64,000 nucleotides of DNA from Advenella mimigardefordensis DPN7 (GCF_000521505.1 NZ_CP003915.1:1984001-2048000); one strand, 5' to 3'; positions 8,805-18,757 are shown, numbered from the stretch's first letter. The notes: generated from the sequence alone by a model not told the origin. Translations and numbers: made by a program.

Positions 8805-9659
8805 ATGTACAAATTGGATGCACTATTTCGTCGCGGTGTTGCTGTTTGCGCGCTGTCTTTTTGTGTCACCGGCGTGTCGTGTGCAAACGACGCACCGCTG
8901 AGAACGGCGGTCGATGCCACATTTGCACCACACGCCATGCCAAAACTGGGCGGCGGCGTACAGGGTTTTAATGTTGACCTGGGAGAGGAAATTGCGAAAC
9001 GCCTGGGACGTAAGATTGTTGTTGAGGCAGCAGAGTTTTCAGGGTTGGTTCCAGGCCTTAACAGTAAAAGATATGATTTCTTGATTGCCCCCGTTACGGT
9101 TACGCCTGAGCGCTCCAAATCCCTGCTGTTCACAGAGGGTTATCTGGATACAGATTACACGTTCCTAGGCAGTGCAAAATCTGCTCCCATAGAGAATCTT
9201 GAACAGCTAAAAGGAAAAACCATTGCCGTTAACAAAGGTTCCAATTACGAAGGCTGGGCAAAAGAAAATGCAGGTAAATACGGCTTTCGTTATGACGTAT
9301 ATGGCACCAATGCGGATGCGGTACAGGCCATACAGGCCGGGCGTGCTGACTACAACCTTGCAGGTACGACGGTTGTTGCCTGGGCGGCAAAAAGGAATCC
9401 TGCACTCAAAACCAGCTACACAATCAAGACAGGACTGGTCTGGGCGCTCGCGTTCCGAAAAGATGATAAAGAGGGTCGCACTAGCGTATCCAATGCACTC
9501 AAATGCATGAAAAAAGACGGAACAGTAGCAAAACTGGCTCAGAAATGGTTTGGCTTCGAACCAGATGCAACGAACGCTGCTGTCAACATAACCCCAGGCA
9601 CAGGCGTTCCAGATATGGATGGTTATGACGCAACGCCGGTCACGCCAACATGTTCCTGA
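8805..9659 (+). CDS. Amino acid ABC transporter substrate-binding protein
   Basis: This 284-residue family 3 extracellular solute-binding protein has a signal peptide over about the first 27 residues (cleavage near VSCAND). The mature part shows the polar amino acid pattern: [15 protein letters not shown] at the start, [15 protein letters not shown], and a conserved AGRADY motif in the hinge region. The start at 8805 is preceded by GGAGA. It is followed by the ATPase and two permeases, forming a full importer. The ligand is unknown but is likely an amino acid or cyclic derivative handled by the flanking hydantoinase and racemase. Confidence 0.9.
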   Translation: MYKLDALFRRGVAVCALSFCVTGVSCANDAPLRTAVDATFAPHAMPKLGGGVQGFNVDLGEEIAKRLGRKIVVEAAEFSGLVPGLNSKRYDFLIAPVTVTPERSKSLLFTEGYLDTDYTFLGSAKSAPIENLEQLKGKTIAVNKGSNYEGWAKENAGKYGFRYDVYGTNADAVQAIQAGRADYNLAGTTVVAWAAKRNPALKTSYTIKTGLVWALAFRKDDKEGRTSVSNALKCMKKDGTVAKLAQKWFGFEPDATNAAVNITPGTGVPDMDGYDATPVTPTCS

Positions 9660-9694
9660 CAGGATCAATTGATACACATTCAAGGCTGAATATC

Positions 9695-10450
9695 ATGCAA
9701 ACGAATTCGACGATTCTGGACGTTAGCGGCTTGTGCAAAAAATATGGTAATACAGACGTATTGCGCGGTGTAAATCTTCAAGTGCGAGAGGGTGAGCTTG
9801 CGTGCATTATTGGTCCATCCGGATCGGGAAAGAGCACGATGTTACGCTGTTGTAACCTGCTTGAATCGCCAACGTCGGGAAATATAATCGCTGCATCACA
9901 TGAACTGATGAACCCAGAGATTGATATCAATCGCATGAGGCAGGATGTTGGTATGGTGTTTCAGCAGTTCAATCTCTATCCGCATCTAAGTGCGTTGAAT
10001 AACGTAACACTGGCCTTGCGGAAAGTTCAGAACAAGAGCAAGGATGAAGCGCAAGACATCGCCATGCAGGCTCTGGACCAGGTGGGACTGAAGAACAAGG
10101 CAATGTCAAAGCCGGGTGAATTGTCCGGCGGGCAACAACAACGGGTAGCGATTGCGCGAGCAGTGGCGCTAAAACCCAGGATCATTTTATTTGACGAGCC
10201 AACCAGTGCACTGGATCCGGAACTGGTTGATGATGTTCTCAATGTAATGTGTGATTTGCGAAAGCGCGGAATGACGATGGTGGTCGTCACGCATGAGATG
10301 GCATTCGCCCATGCTGCGGCCGATAAAGTGATCTTTATGGACGAAGGTGTCGTTGTTGAAAGCGGGACAGCTGCTGACATCTTTGAGCGACCACGTGAGG
10401 GCCGTACACAGGCATTTCTGGCTCGTTATGCAAACAGGATGAGACAGTAA
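9695..10450 (+). CDS. Polar amino acid ABC transporter ATP-binding protein
   Basis: This is a 251-residue ATPase of the GlnQ/HisP type. Walker A is GPSGSGKST, the Q-loop lies in FQQFNLYPH, the signature is LSGGQQQR, Walker B is [13 protein letters not shown], and the H-loop is VVTHEM. The internal ATG at 9695 is preferred to 9650, which would overlap the binding-protein gene and add a non-homologous tail. Its stop overlaps the ATG of the first permease (TAATG), showing translational coupling. Confidence 0.93.
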   Translation: MQTNSTILDVSGLCKKYGNTDVLRGVNLQVREGELACIIGPSGSGKSTMLRCCNLLESPTSGNIIAASHELMNPEIDINRMRQDVGMVFQQFNLYPHLSALNNVTLALRKVQNKSKDEAQDIAMQALDQVGLKNKAMSKPGELSGGQQQRVAIARAVALKPRIILFDEPTSALDPELVDDVLNVMCDLRKRGMTMVVVTHEMAFAHAAADKVIFMDEGVVVESGTAADIFERPREGRTQAFLARYANRMRQ

Positions 10451-11127
10451 TGGACGCGGCAACTGGTTTCCTATTCACGTTTTTTAATATCGATGTTGCA
10501 CGGCAGTATGCCGACGTCATTGGTAAAGGTACGTTGATTACCCTTTCAGCAGGTCTCGCTGTCATTGTGACAGGAATCGTGCTGGGTACCCTATTGGCCA
10601 TTGTGCGTTCGCTCGGCTGTCGCCCTTTGTCACTGTTGATCGTGGCGTTTGCCGACATTATGCGTTCCTTGCCGCCATTGGTCCTGTTGATTATCCTTTA
10701 TTTCGGACTATCGGAAGTGGGTGTGCCATTGTCAGCTTTTGCAGTGACATGGATTTCGTTGTCTCTGGTGCTGGCGGCTTATGCCGAGGAAAGTGTCTGG
10801 GCTGGGATCACCTCCCTGCCAAAAGGGCAGATGGAAGCGGCGCGCTCTACCGGCATGAAATGGTGGCAGACAATGCGATGGGTCATCCTGCCACAAGGGA
10901 TCCGCAGGGCGATTCCACCACTGACGAATCGCGTCATTTCGATCACCAAGAATACGGCGCTGGGATCTGTTGTTTCACTCAATGAGATACTGAATAACGC
11001 ACAGGGCGCAAGCAGCTATTCGGGCAATCCAACACCCCTCATGATGGCTGCATTCGCGTATGTCGCTATTTTTCTTCCCCTCGTCATCTTTTCACGGTGG
11101 CTGGAACGGCGCTGGATTCAAAACTGA
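10450..11127 (+). CDS. Polar amino acid ABC transporter permease 1
   Basis: This 225-residue inner-membrane protein of the HisM/GlnP family has about five helices. The EAA loop that docks with the ATPase is seen near residues 135-160 (QMEAARSTGMKWWQTMRWVILPQ). It overlaps the ATPase gene by one base and is followed three bases later by the second permease, so the two are made together as a heterodimer. Confidence 0.92.
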   Translation: MDAATGFLFTFFNIDVARQYADVIGKGTLITLSAGLAVIVTGIVLGTLLAIVRSLGCRPLSLLIVAFADIMRSLPPLVLLIILYFGLSEVGVPLSAFAVTWISLSLVLAAYAEESVWAGITSLPKGQMEAARSTGMKWWQTMRWVILPQGIRRAIPPLTNRVISITKNTALGSVVSLNEILNNAQGASSYSGNPTPLMMAAFAYVAIFLPLVIFSRWLERRWIQN

Positions 11128-11130
11128 GAG

Positions 11131-11805
11131 ATGGCAATGGAAAATTTCATTCAGGGTTTCTTTAATTTGCAAGTATATGGCGAGGTTTTTCCTTTCCTTC
11201 TCAATGGCTTATGGACAACGATATGGCTATCGGCAATCGTGATTCCCATTGGTGCCATCTCAGGATTAATACTCGCCATTGGTATGACTCAGAAAAATAG
11301 CCGATTGGTGTATTGGCTGATCATCGTCTACGTTGACTTCTTCCGGGCATTCCCCCCGCTGGTTTTGCTGATACTTGTCTATTTTGGCTGGCCGTTTCTG
11401 GGCATTGAGTTGAACAAGCTGACTGCTGTTGTGATTGCATTCGGGTTGAATAATGCCAGCTATTACGCCGAAGTGTTCAGGGCCGGTCTGGAAGGTGTTT
11501 CAAAAGGACAAATGGAAGCGGCCCGCTCAACAGGGTTGAACAAACGCAAAGCACTTTTATATGTTGTCATTCCGCAGGCGGTTCGCAATGTGCTTCCCGA
11601 TCTCATTGGCAACAGCATAGAGGTCGTCAAGTTGACCACGATTGCAAGTGTGGTTGCTTTGCCAGAGCTGTTAAGAGCTGCCAGGGACGCACAATCTATT
11701 GTGTATAACCCGTCTCCGGTGATGCTGGCAGCGCTGATGTATTTGGCCCTACTGTGGCCGCTAACAAGATGGCTCGGTCGGCTGGAGCATAAGCGTGGTC
11801 AATGA
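11131..11805 (+). CDS. Polar amino acid ABC transporter permease 2
   Basis: This is a 224-residue paralogue of the preceding permease with the same five-helix layout and EAA loop (GQMEAARSTGLNKRKALLYV). The pair forms the membrane channel of the importer. The transport genes end here; the next gene starts after a 96-bp AT-rich gap. Confidence 0.92.
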   Translation: MAMENFIQGFFNLQVYGEVFPFLLNGLWTTIWLSAIVIPIGAISGLILAIGMTQKNSRLVYWLIIVYVDFFRAFPPLVLLILVYFGWPFLGIELNKLTAVVIAFGLNNASYYAEVFRAGLEGVSKGQMEAARSTGLNKRKALLYVVIPQAVRNVLPDLIGNSIEVVKLTTIASVVALPELLRAARDAQSIVYNPSPVMLAALMYLALLWPLTRWLGRLEHKRGQ

Positions 11806-11901
11806 ATATAGATGTTCGGCCCGTTTGAATCGAGAAAGAATATTCATATGCCTACGGCACTTCAATATTATTAATTCTATTATTTGCAGGAAATCATTAG
11901 C

Positions 11902-12837
11902 ATGAAAACCAATCAACCGATTATGAATGAACAATCCCGCGGCGTATTTGTGATCGCAGCGACACCATTTACAGATAGCGGTGAAGTGGATCTGGAAAGT
12001 ATTGATAGTCTGACCGAATTCTATCTGGAAAAAGGTGTTTCAGGCATGACCGTTCTTGGCATGATGGGCGAGGCACCAAAGCTAAGTGAATCAGAAACCA
12101 CATTGGTGATGGAGCGCTTTTTAAAACGCGTGAATGGGCGGGTGCCGGTCACTGTCGGTGTAAGTAGTGCTTCCAATCTGCGCTTGGAAAGACTGTCCAA
12201 AGAGGCAATGTCATTGGGTGCGGCAGGGGTGATGGTGGCGCCAATATCAAATCTGAAATTGGACGAGCAGGTGTACGGGTATTTTACAACTGTGGCCAAT
12301 TTGCTTGGCAAAGAGATTCCGATTTGCCTGCAGGACTTTCCCCAGGCAACTGGGGTGCATATGTCAGTCAATGTGATCAATCAGTTGACCGACGATTTTT
12401 CGCAGGTGGTTATGCTCAAGCACGAGGATTTTCCGGGTATGCGAAAACTGAGTCAAATCAGGGAACAAAGCAAAGCGAGCAATCGGCGTCGGATCAGCAT
12501 TCTGGTCGGCAACGGTGGCTTGTTTCTTCCACAGGAAATGCTGCGCGGCGCAGATGGTGCAATGACTGGCTTTGCCTACCCAGAAATGCTGGTTCAGGTT
12601 TGTGATCTTTTCGATGCGGGTAAGCCCAAGGAGGCCGAAGACTTATTCAATATCTATTTGCCTTTGTTGCGTCACGAATTTCAATATGGAATTGGTCTGG
12701 CACTGCGAAAAGAGACATTGCGTCGACGAGGCGCTATCAAATCGGCATTTGTTCGTCGCCCTGGTCCGGTATTGGACGCAAAGGATCTGGACGAGCTAAG
12801 TGCGTTAATTTCTCGTCTGGACTTCGAACTGGCGTAA
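11902..12837 (+). CDS. DapA-family (dihydrodipicolinate synthase-like) aldolase/lyase
   Basis: This 311-residue TIM-barrel protein belongs to the N-acetylneuraminate lyase/DapA family, which forms a Schiff base with a 2-oxo acid. Lys173 in MLKHED is the expected Schiff-base lysine, and GMMGEAP replaces the usual GTTGE phosphate or carboxylate loop. The tyrosine of true DapA appears replaced by Gln in CLQDFPQATG, a change seen in clades that are not dihydrodipicolinate synthases. Start 11902 follows AGGAAA. Context with racemase, FAD dehydrogenase and SDR suggests a catabolic lyase. The substrate is unknown. Confidence 0.82.
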   Translation: MKTNQPIMNEQSRGVFVIAATPFTDSGEVDLESIDSLTEFYLEKGVSGMTVLGMMGEAPKLSESETTLVMERFLKRVNGRVPVTVGVSSASNLRLERLSKEAMSLGAAGVMVAPISNLKLDEQVYGYFTTVANLLGKEIPICLQDFPQATGVHMSVNVINQLTDDFSQVVMLKHEDFPGMRKLSQIREQSKASNRRRISILVGNGGLFLPQEMLRGADGAMTGFAYPEMLVQVCDLFDAGKPKEAEDLFNIYLPLLRHEFQYGIGLALRKETLRRRGAIKSAFVRRPGPVLDAKDLDELSALISRLDFELA

Positions 12838-12869
12838 TTAATCGTGGGTCAATTGAATGAGGGGCTGAA

Positions 12870-13529
12870 ATGCCGAAAACGCTTTTTGTCATAAATCCGA
12901 ATTGCAATCGAAATGTGACGCAAGTCATGGATGCCGCGTTAACACCATTACGCCACGCAGATCTGCCCAGGATTCAATGTATTACCCTGAGCGCAGGGCC
13001 CGCAGCAATACAGTCTCAGAGTGATGTTGACATGGCTGCAGTACATGTCAGACGTTTCGCAGAGGAACATTTGGATGAAGCTGCAGGGTTTATTACCGCG
13101 TGCTTTAGCGATCCCGGGTTACACGCGCTGCGCGAGATCAAGGGGACCTTGAGCCTGGGTATTAGCGAATGCGCGATGTTGACTTCCTTGTCGATAGGTC
13201 AGCGAGTGGGCGTCATTGCCATGGTACCCGAGTCGATTCCAAGGCATTACCGGGCCTGGGGGGCAATGGGAATTTCACAGCGTGTAGTCGGTGAGGTTTC
13301 AATAGACCGTTCTGTTGCTGCCTTGTCTGAAGCCAGTGAGACGATCAAGGCCATGATCGAGTCCGGCCGACGTTTGAAAGAGGAATGTGGCGCAGATGTA
13401 CTCGTGATGGGCTGCGCCGGAATGGCGGCCTATCGTGATTCAGTTGAACAGGCAATAGGACTGCCCGTGGTGGAGCCAACGCAGGCAGCGGTATCAATGG
13501 CGCTTGCTCGATTAAGAATGGGATGGTAA
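12870..13529 (+). CDS. Hydantoin/aspartate-glutamate racemase family protein
   Basis: This 219-residue member of the Asp/Glu/hydantoin racemase family uses two cysteines as acid/base pair without a cofactor. They are visible as Cys78 (ITACFSDPG) and Cys182 (VMGCAGM). The N-terminal VINPNCN motif matches hydantoin racemases. With the hydantoinase upstream it would equilibrate both isomers of the substrate. Its stop touches the next start (TAAATG), so translation is coupled to the FAD enzyme. Confidence 0.85.
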   Translation: MPKTLFVINPNCNRNVTQVMDAALTPLRHADLPRIQCITLSAGPAAIQSQSDVDMAAVHVRRFAEEHLDEAAGFITACFSDPGLHALREIKGTLSLGISECAMLTSLSIGQRVGVIAMVPESIPRHYRAWGAMGISQRVVGEVSIDRSVAALSEASETIKAMIESGRRLKEECGADVLVMGCAGMAAYRDSVEQAIGLPVVEPTQAAVSMALARLRMGW

Positions 13530-14963
13530 ATGTCTATGTTGGATTTTGGCATACAGAGTAAAAGTAATTTGATAGCGCAGCTACTCCAAGTTGTGGGAAC
13601 CGAAGGCGTAATCACCGGGGAAAGCGATAAAAGGGCCTATGAGATTGACTGGTTAAACAAATGGAGTGGCCATAGCAGTCTCGTTGTCAGGCCTGCGAAT
13701 ACTCAGCAAACCGCTGAAGTGATGCGAATTTGCCATGCGAATCGTACGCCGGTTGTCGTGCAGGGCGGCAACACGGGCATGAGTGGTGGAGCAACACCAG
13801 ACGATAGTGGTGCTCAGGTGGTGCTAAGTATGACGCGTATGAATACGATCAGAGAGGTAGATAGTTTTAACAATACGATAACGGTCGAGTCTGGCGTTTT
13901 ACTCGCGCATATTCAGGAAGAGGCAGAGAGGAATAATCGTTTTTTTCCGCTCAGTCTTGGCTCTGAAGGAAGTTGCACGATTGGCGGAAATCTTGCGACC
14001 AATGCCGGAGGGGTGGCGGTCTTACGCTATGGCAATACCAGAGAGTTAACGTTGGGAATTGAAGTTGTGTTGCCGGACGGTCGAATCTGGAACGGTTTAA
14101 GAGCACTTAGGAAAGACAATACCGGCTACGATTTGCGGGATTTGTTCATTGGCTCTGAGGGCACATTGGGCGTTATTACGGCTGCGGTGCTTAAGCTGCA
14201 CCCTTTGCCGACTGCTCGATCAACAGCATGGGTGGGCGCAAAAGATATTCAGTCTCTAGTTCGTCTCATCGACGCTTGTCGTAGTCGATGCGGGGAACGA
14301 TTGTGCGCGTTTGAAATGATGACGCATGAGTCAGTGGCGCTCGTATTGCAACATGTCACTGATGTGTCGTACCCATTAACGTCGGATCATCCGGTACATG
14401 CATTAATCGAACTTGCCGATATGAATCAGGAAGGGCTGGCTAATATGCTTGAGTCGACTCTTGAGGAGGCGTTGGACAATGGCGATATAAGCGATGCGGT
14501 GATCAGCGCCAGTCTCAGACAGAGGCAGAACTTCTGGAAAATACGTGAGGGCATATCGCAGGCGCAAGTGCGTGCTGGAAAAACGATCAAGCACGATATT
14601 GCACTGCCCATTTCTGCAATATCGGATTTTGTGAGTGCAGCGACGGCGGCTATTGGTAAAGAGCAAAGTAATGCCAGGATTATTAACTTCGGTCATATCG
14701 GCGATGGGAATCTGCATTTCAATGTATTGATGCCGGCCGAAACCGATTACGCGACCATGACGCGGAATACTGCAAGCCTGAATCGCGTGGTGCATGATCT
14801 GGTCCATCAAGCCAACGGCAGCATCAGTGCAGAACACGGTGTCGGACAGCTACGCAGGGATGAGTTGCGGCATTATAAATCGGCAGTGGAACTGGATTTA
14901 ATGATGTGCATTAAGCAGTCCCTGGATCCACATCAGATCATGAACCCCGGAAAACTTATTTAA
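13530..14963 (+). CDS. FAD-linked 2-hydroxy acid dehydrogenase (GlcD/D2HGDH type)
   Basis: This 477-residue protein of the FAD-binding PCMH/vanillyl-alcohol oxidase fold resembles glycolate oxidase subunit GlcD and D-2-hydroxyglutarate dehydrogenase. The FAD-pyrophosphate loop VVQGGNTGMSGGATPD is near residues 71-86. The C-terminal domain has the metal-binding pattern NFGHIGDGNLHFN and the family ending SAEHGVGQ. It probably oxidises a D-2-hydroxy acid to a 2-oxo acid and passes electrons to a quinone or ETF. A 2-oxo acid product would suit the DapA-like lyase. The start directly abuts the racemase stop. Confidence 0.85.
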   Translation: MSMLDFGIQSKSNLIAQLLQVVGTEGVITGESDKRAYEIDWLNKWSGHSSLVVRPANTQQTAEVMRICHANRTPVVVQGGNTGMSGGATPDDSGAQVVLSMTRMNTIREVDSFNNTITVESGVLLAHIQEEAERNNRFFPLSLGSEGSCTIGGNLATNAGGVAVLRYGNTRELTLGIEVVLPDGRIWNGLRALRKDNTGYDLRDLFIGSEGTLGVITAAVLKLHPLPTARSTAWVGAKDIQSLVRLIDACRSRCGERLCAFEMMTHESVALVLQHVTDVSYPLTSDHPVHALIELADMNQEGLANMLESTLEEALDNGDISDAVISASLRQRQNFWKIREGISQAQVRAGKTIKHDIALPISAISDFVSAATAAIGKEQSNARIINFGHIGDGNLHFNVLMPAETDYATMTRNTASLNRVVHDLVHQANGSISAEHGVGQLRRDELRHYKSAVELDLMMCIKQSLDPHQIMNPGKLI

Positions 14964-14987
14964 CCTACCAATTAAGGAGATATCAGA

Positions 14988-15773
14988 ATGGATTTGGGAT
15001 TGTCGGGAAAAGTGGCATTGGTGTTTGGTGCGGGCGGTGGATTGGGCAGCGCGATTGCACAAACGCTGGCAAGCGAGGGAGCGGATGTTGTCTTGGCTGA
15101 TATTAATTTTGATGCGGCAGAATCAGTGGCGGCATCCATCCGTGATAACAACAAGCGTGCCCGGGCTTTGCAATGGGATTTGAACGACTTATCTGTCATC
15201 GACGCTCATATTAGCCAAATTGAGAAAGAGCTGGGGCCCGTGGATATTCTGGTGAATAATACCGGTGGACCACCGCCGACTCCTGTCGCGTACCAAACGC
15301 AGGACGTATGGAACAAACATTTCCAAAGCATGGTTCTCTCAGTTATTGCCATTGCGGACAGAGTGTTGCCGCAAATGCGAGCGCGTCAATTTGGCAGAAT
15401 TATAACGAGTTCGTCTTCGGGGGTGATTGCGCCCATCCCGAATCTCGGCTTATCGAATGCGTTACGGGTCAGTCTGCTTGGATGGTCCAAGACCTTATCG
15501 CGTGAAGTAGGAAAAGAGGGCGTTACGTGCAATGTCGTTGTTCCCGGCAGGATCGCCACGGGCAGAACAAAATTTCTGGACGAACAGAAAGCTAAAAGGG
15601 AAGGCCGGCCAATTGAAGATGTGTCGGACGAGAGCGCCAATACCATCGCGCTTGGCCGCTACGGCAATCCTCAGGAATATGCGGATGTGGTGACCTTTCT
15701 TGCCAGCACGCGCGCGTCTTATCTGACCGGTTCGGTGTTGCGCGTTGATGGCGGGATGATTGCGAATATATAG
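14988..15773 (+). CDS. Short-chain dehydrogenase-like protein lacking the YxxxK motif
   Basis: This is a 261-residue Rossmann-fold SDR. The cofactor loop GAGGGLG is near residues 13-19 and the NNTGG motif near 90. The catalytic Ser stretch is present (TSSSSGV), but where Tyr and Lys are expected the sequence reads LGLSNALR, so both general acid and lysine appear to be missing. The C-terminus ends normally with TGSVLRVDGG. It follows AAGGAGAT and closes the hydantoinase run. Loss of both residues suggests a changed or non-redox activity, such as isomerisation or binding only. Classification as SDR is secure; function is unknown. Confidence 0.85.
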   Translation: MDLGLSGKVALVFGAGGGLGSAIAQTLASEGADVVLADINFDAAESVAASIRDNNKRARALQWDLNDLSVIDAHISQIEKELGPVDILVNNTGGPPPTPVAYQTQDVWNKHFQSMVLSVIAIADRVLPQMRARQFGRIITSSSSGVIAPIPNLGLSNALRVSLLGWSKTLSREVGKEGVTCNVVVPGRIATGRTKFLDEQKAKREGRPIEDVSDESANTIALGRYGNPQEYADVVTFLASTRASYLTGSVLRVDGGMIANI

Positions 15774-15851
15774 AAGGCTGAAGTTACGTTCACAGTAAAC
15801 GGCTTGCATGGTCAATAAGCTCAACAGGATCGAATTGTGCGATCTGTAGAA

Positions 15852-16340
15852 TTATTCGTCAGGCGCCGTTTCCGATGGTACGCCAAGCCTTTGCTCAACT
15901 TGCTCAAGTAAGCGGTAAAGCTGCTCCAGTTCCGCATGCCCCAGCATTTTCTCAATCTGTGCATACGTCTCTTCTGAATGTGGTGCGATTTCTTCTACGA
16001 TATCGCAGCCTGCATCGGTCAGACCGAATTCGGATCCGCGCAGATCATCTGCGAGACGGCCGCGAGTGATCAGTTCTTTGGCTTCAAGTGTCTTAAGCAG
16101 GCGCGATAAGCTGGGCATGCTGATAAAAGTCATCTGTGCCAGGTCCATCGGGCGCAAACTGGATTCGGCGGCCGACATGGCACGCAAGACACGCCACTGT
16201 TGTTCTGTCAGATTATGCATCCGCAGCATAGGCCGAAAGCGCATCATGACTGATTCGCGGGCCTTCAGGAGAGCCATCGGGAGGGAGCGCGAAAAAGAAC
16301 GCATAGATTCGGACATGGCTTGAGTGATCAATATTGTCAT
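15852..16340 (-). CDS. hpaR: HpaR, MarR-type repressor of the homoprotocatechuate operon
   Basis: This 162-residue MarR-family regulator has HpaR's typical core: LLKARESVMMRFRPML followed by HNLTEQQWRVLRAMS, then the winged HTH (AQMTFISMPSLSRLLKTLE). The wing follows near residue 95. HpaR represses hpa meta-cleavage genes and is released by arylacetate ligands. Here it lies last in the minus-strand hpa run, 105 bp after hpaI, and probably also has its own promoter. Start uncertain: 16340 or the in-frame ATG at 16316. Confidence 0.88.
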   Translation of the reverse strand: MTILITQAMSESMRSFSRSLPMALLKARESVMMRFRPMLRMHNLTEQQWRVLRAMSAAESSLRPMDLAQMTFISMPSLSRLLKTLEAKELITRGRLADDLRGSEFGLTDAGCDIVEEIAPHSEETYAQIEKMLGHAELEQLYRLLEQVEQRLGVPSETAPDE

Positions 16341-16445
16341 AGAAATAGGGGAACACCCGATTGTACGCCAGTCCGGTTTAGTGCGACGCGCCAGACTGGT
16401 GGTGAAGCCAATTCAGTGCGTTGGCTGCACGTTTCCTTTCGGTAG

Positions 16446-17270
16446 CTAATAGGTACTACCCTGAGCGACCGCTGTCGTATTCTTGAAACGGCTGGCGAGC
16501 TGACTGGTGGCCTGTACCAGCAGGCTGGTGTCCAGGCCCACGGCGACAAAACTGCAGCCCTGTTCCAGGTACTGTCGTGCAAGATTTTCATTGGGCGTGA
16601 GAATGCCCGAAGCCTTGCCTGCTTTGTGAATCCGGCCTATCGCGTCGCTGATCGCAGCCTGAACTTCGGGATGACCAGGATCGCCGACATGGCTCATGGC
16701 TGCCGACAGGTCAGCGGGGCCAATAAACACGCCGTCTACGCCTTCCGTGGTGGCGATGGCATCCAGATTTTTTAGTCCTTCCAGCGATTCCACCTGGACC
16801 AGTACGCAAATCTGGGCATTGGCTTCCTGATAATAGTTGGCGCGGCGTCCCCATGCCGAGGCGCGCGCGCCGCCCATGCCGCGAATACCACCCTTGCCGT
16901 CGTTTTGGGGATAGCGTGTTGCCCGCACGATACGGGCGGCCTGCTCGGCTGTGTCTACCATCGGCAGCAGCAGCGTTTGTACGCCTATATCCAGATATTG
17001 CTTGATCAGCATTTCGCCGATTTCGCCATGACCCATGGGGACACGAGCGACGGGGTGAGAGGCCGAATAGGGGGCCACTGCCTGTAACTGCGCGAGCAAG
17101 GTGAGAGTATCGTTGGGACCGTGTTCGCCATCGATCAGCAGCCAGTCGAATCCTGCACCGGCGCATATCTCGGCAGAATACGGGCTGCCCAGGCTGACCC
17201 ATAAGCCGATTTGCGCCTGTTTCTGCGCCAGGGCGGTCTTGAATCGGTTAGTTGGCGTTGCCATTGTCAT
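16446..17270 (-). CDS. hpaI: 4-hydroxy-2-oxoheptane-1,7-dioate aldolase
   Basis: This 274-residue class II, metal-dependent aldolase of the HpcH/HpaI family splits 4-hydroxy-2-oxoheptanedioate into pyruvate and succinic semialdehyde, the last carbon-carbon cleavage of the pathway. Family blocks are visible: [31 protein letters not shown], a [14 protein letters not shown] strand, and a VQVESLEGL segment holding the metal-binding glutamate. AAGGAAAG precedes the start. The product is taken by the gabD-like enzyme encoded 12 bases upstream. Confidence 0.93.
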   Translation of the reverse strand: MTMATPTNRFKTALAQKQAQIGLWVSLGSPYSAEICAGAGFDWLLIDGEHGPNDTLTLLAQLQAVAPYSASHPVARVPMGHGEIGEMLIKQYLDIGVQTLLLPMVDTAEQAARIVRATRYPQNDGKGGIRGMGGARASAWGRRANYYQEANAQICVLVQVESLEGLKNLDAIATTEGVDGVFIGPADLSAAMSHVGDPGHPEVQAAISDAIGRIHKAGKASGILTPNENLARQYLEQGCSFVAVGLDTSLLVQATSQLASRFKNTTAVAQGSTY

Positions 17271-17282
17271 ATTCTTTCCTTT

Positions 17283-18737
17283 TTAAATGCCCATACACAG
17301 ATACTTGGTATCCACATATTCTTCGATGCCGGCTGCGCCGCCTTCGCGGCCGATGCCCGATTGTTTGACGCCGCCAAAAGGGGCGACCGCGGTGCTGATA
17401 ATGCCGCTGTTAATACCGACCATGCCATATTCGAGCGCTTCGCCGACACGCCACACGCGTCCCAGATCGCGCGCGTAGAAATAAGCAGCCAGTCCGAACT
17501 CCGTATCGTTGGCCATATGAATCGCTTCTTCTTCGGTTTTGAAGCGGAATAGCGGTGCGACCGGGCCGAAAACTTCTTCTTTGGCAATCCGCATGCCGGG
17601 CAAGGCATTGCCGAGAATTGTGGGTTCGTAAAAGCTATAGCCCAGGCTGCTGCGCCTGCCGCCGGTAATCAGTTGTGCGCCTTTGCCCAGCGCATCCTGC
17701 ACCAGTTCTTCGACTTTATCGACGGCGGCTTCGTCGATGAGTGGTCCTTGCGTCACACCGTCTTCTGCACCATTGCCAACTTTGAGGGCGGCCACTGCTG
17801 TGGTGAGTTTCGCAATAAAGGTATCATATACGCCATCCTGTACCAGCAGGCGGTTGGCGCAGACGCAGGTCTGGCCGGTATTGCGATACTTGGACGCCAT
17901 GACGCCCTCAATGGCAGCGTCCAGATCGGCGTCGTCGAAGACGATAAAAGGTGCGTTACCGCCCAGTTCCAGCGACATTTTTTTCAATGTCGGAGCGCAC
18001 TGTTCGGCCAGCACACGACCGACTTCGGTAGAACCCGTGAATGTCAGTTTACGCACGACGGGACTGGCGGTAAGGACGCCGCCGATGGCACGTGATGATC
18101 CGGTAAGTACGCTGAATACGCCTGCCGGTACGCCGGCGCGCTGCGCCAGTTCGGCCAGGGCCAGGGCAGAAAGTGGTGTCTGTTGTGCGGGCTTTACGAT
18201 GACGGTGCAACCCGCAGCTAGGGCCGGTGCGACTTTGCGTGTAATCATGGCAGCCGGGAAGTTCCAGGGCGTGATTGCAGCGCAGACGCCGACAGGTTCT
18301 TTGGTAACGACAATCCGCTTGTCAGTCCAGGGTGAAGGAACCGTTGAGCCATGGACGCGGCGCGCTTCTTCGGCAAACCATTGTATATAGGAGGCGGCAT
18401 AGGCAATTTCGCCACGCGCTTCGGTCAGCGGTTTGCCTTGTTCGGCGGTCATGATCAGCGCCAGATCTTCCTGGTGGTGCATTACCAGTTCAAACCACTT
18501 GCTCAGAATAGCAGCGCGTTGCTCTGCAGTGCGAGCTTTCCAACTGGTGAAGGCTCGTGCGGCAGCGGAGATAGCCGTTTCGGTCTCGCTCTGACCGAGC
18601 ATCGGGACGTGGGCGATCAGCGCAGCGGTGGCGGGATTGTTGACTGCAATGGTTTTGCCGTCGGCAGCCGAGAGCCAGTTGCCATCGACCAGGCATTGGG
18701 TTTTTAGCAGGGTTGAATCACGTAGTGGTAAAGACAT
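17283..18737 (-). CDS. gabD: Succinate-semialdehyde dehydrogenase
   Basis: This 484-residue NAD(P)-dependent aldehyde dehydrogenase is of the GabD type. The N-terminus LLKTQCLVDGNWLSAADGKT, the PWNFPAAMI cofactor region, the ELGGNAPF glutamate motif and the catalytic cysteine in NTGQTCVCANR are clear. It oxidises the succinic semialdehyde released by HpaI to succinate, linking the pathway to the TCA cycle. Many hpa clusters lack this gene, so its place between hpaH and hpaI makes the route self-contained. GabD and SSADH names are based on motif pattern only. Confidence 0.88.
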   Translation of the reverse strand: MSLPLRDSTLLKTQCLVDGNWLSAADGKTIAVNNPATAALIAHVPMLGQSETETAISAAARAFTSWKARTAEQRAAILSKWFELVMHHQEDLALIMTAEQGKPLTEARGEIAYAASYIQWFAEEARRVHGSTVPSPWTDKRIVVTKEPVGVCAAITPWNFPAAMITRKVAPALAAGCTVIVKPAQQTPLSALALAELAQRAGVPAGVFSVLTGSSRAIGGVLTASPVVRKLTFTGSTEVGRVLAEQCAPTLKKMSLELGGNAPFIVFDDADLDAAIEGVMASKYRNTGQTCVCANRLLVQDGVYDTFIAKLTTAVAALKVGNGAEDGVTQGPLIDEAAVDKVEELVQDALGKGAQLITGGRRSSLGYSFYEPTILGNALPGMRIAKEEVFGPVAPLFRFKTEEEAIHMANDTEFGLAAYFYARDLGRVWRVGEALEYGMVGINSGIISTAVAPFGGVKQSGIGREGGAAGIEEYVDTKYLCMGI

Positions 18738-18757
18738 GAAAAATTCCGGTTGTATCT

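Noticed and set aside
15774..15851. Terminator between the convergent SDR and hpaR genes
   Set aside because: Only a 5-bp stem (GATCG/CGATC) with no T-run was found.
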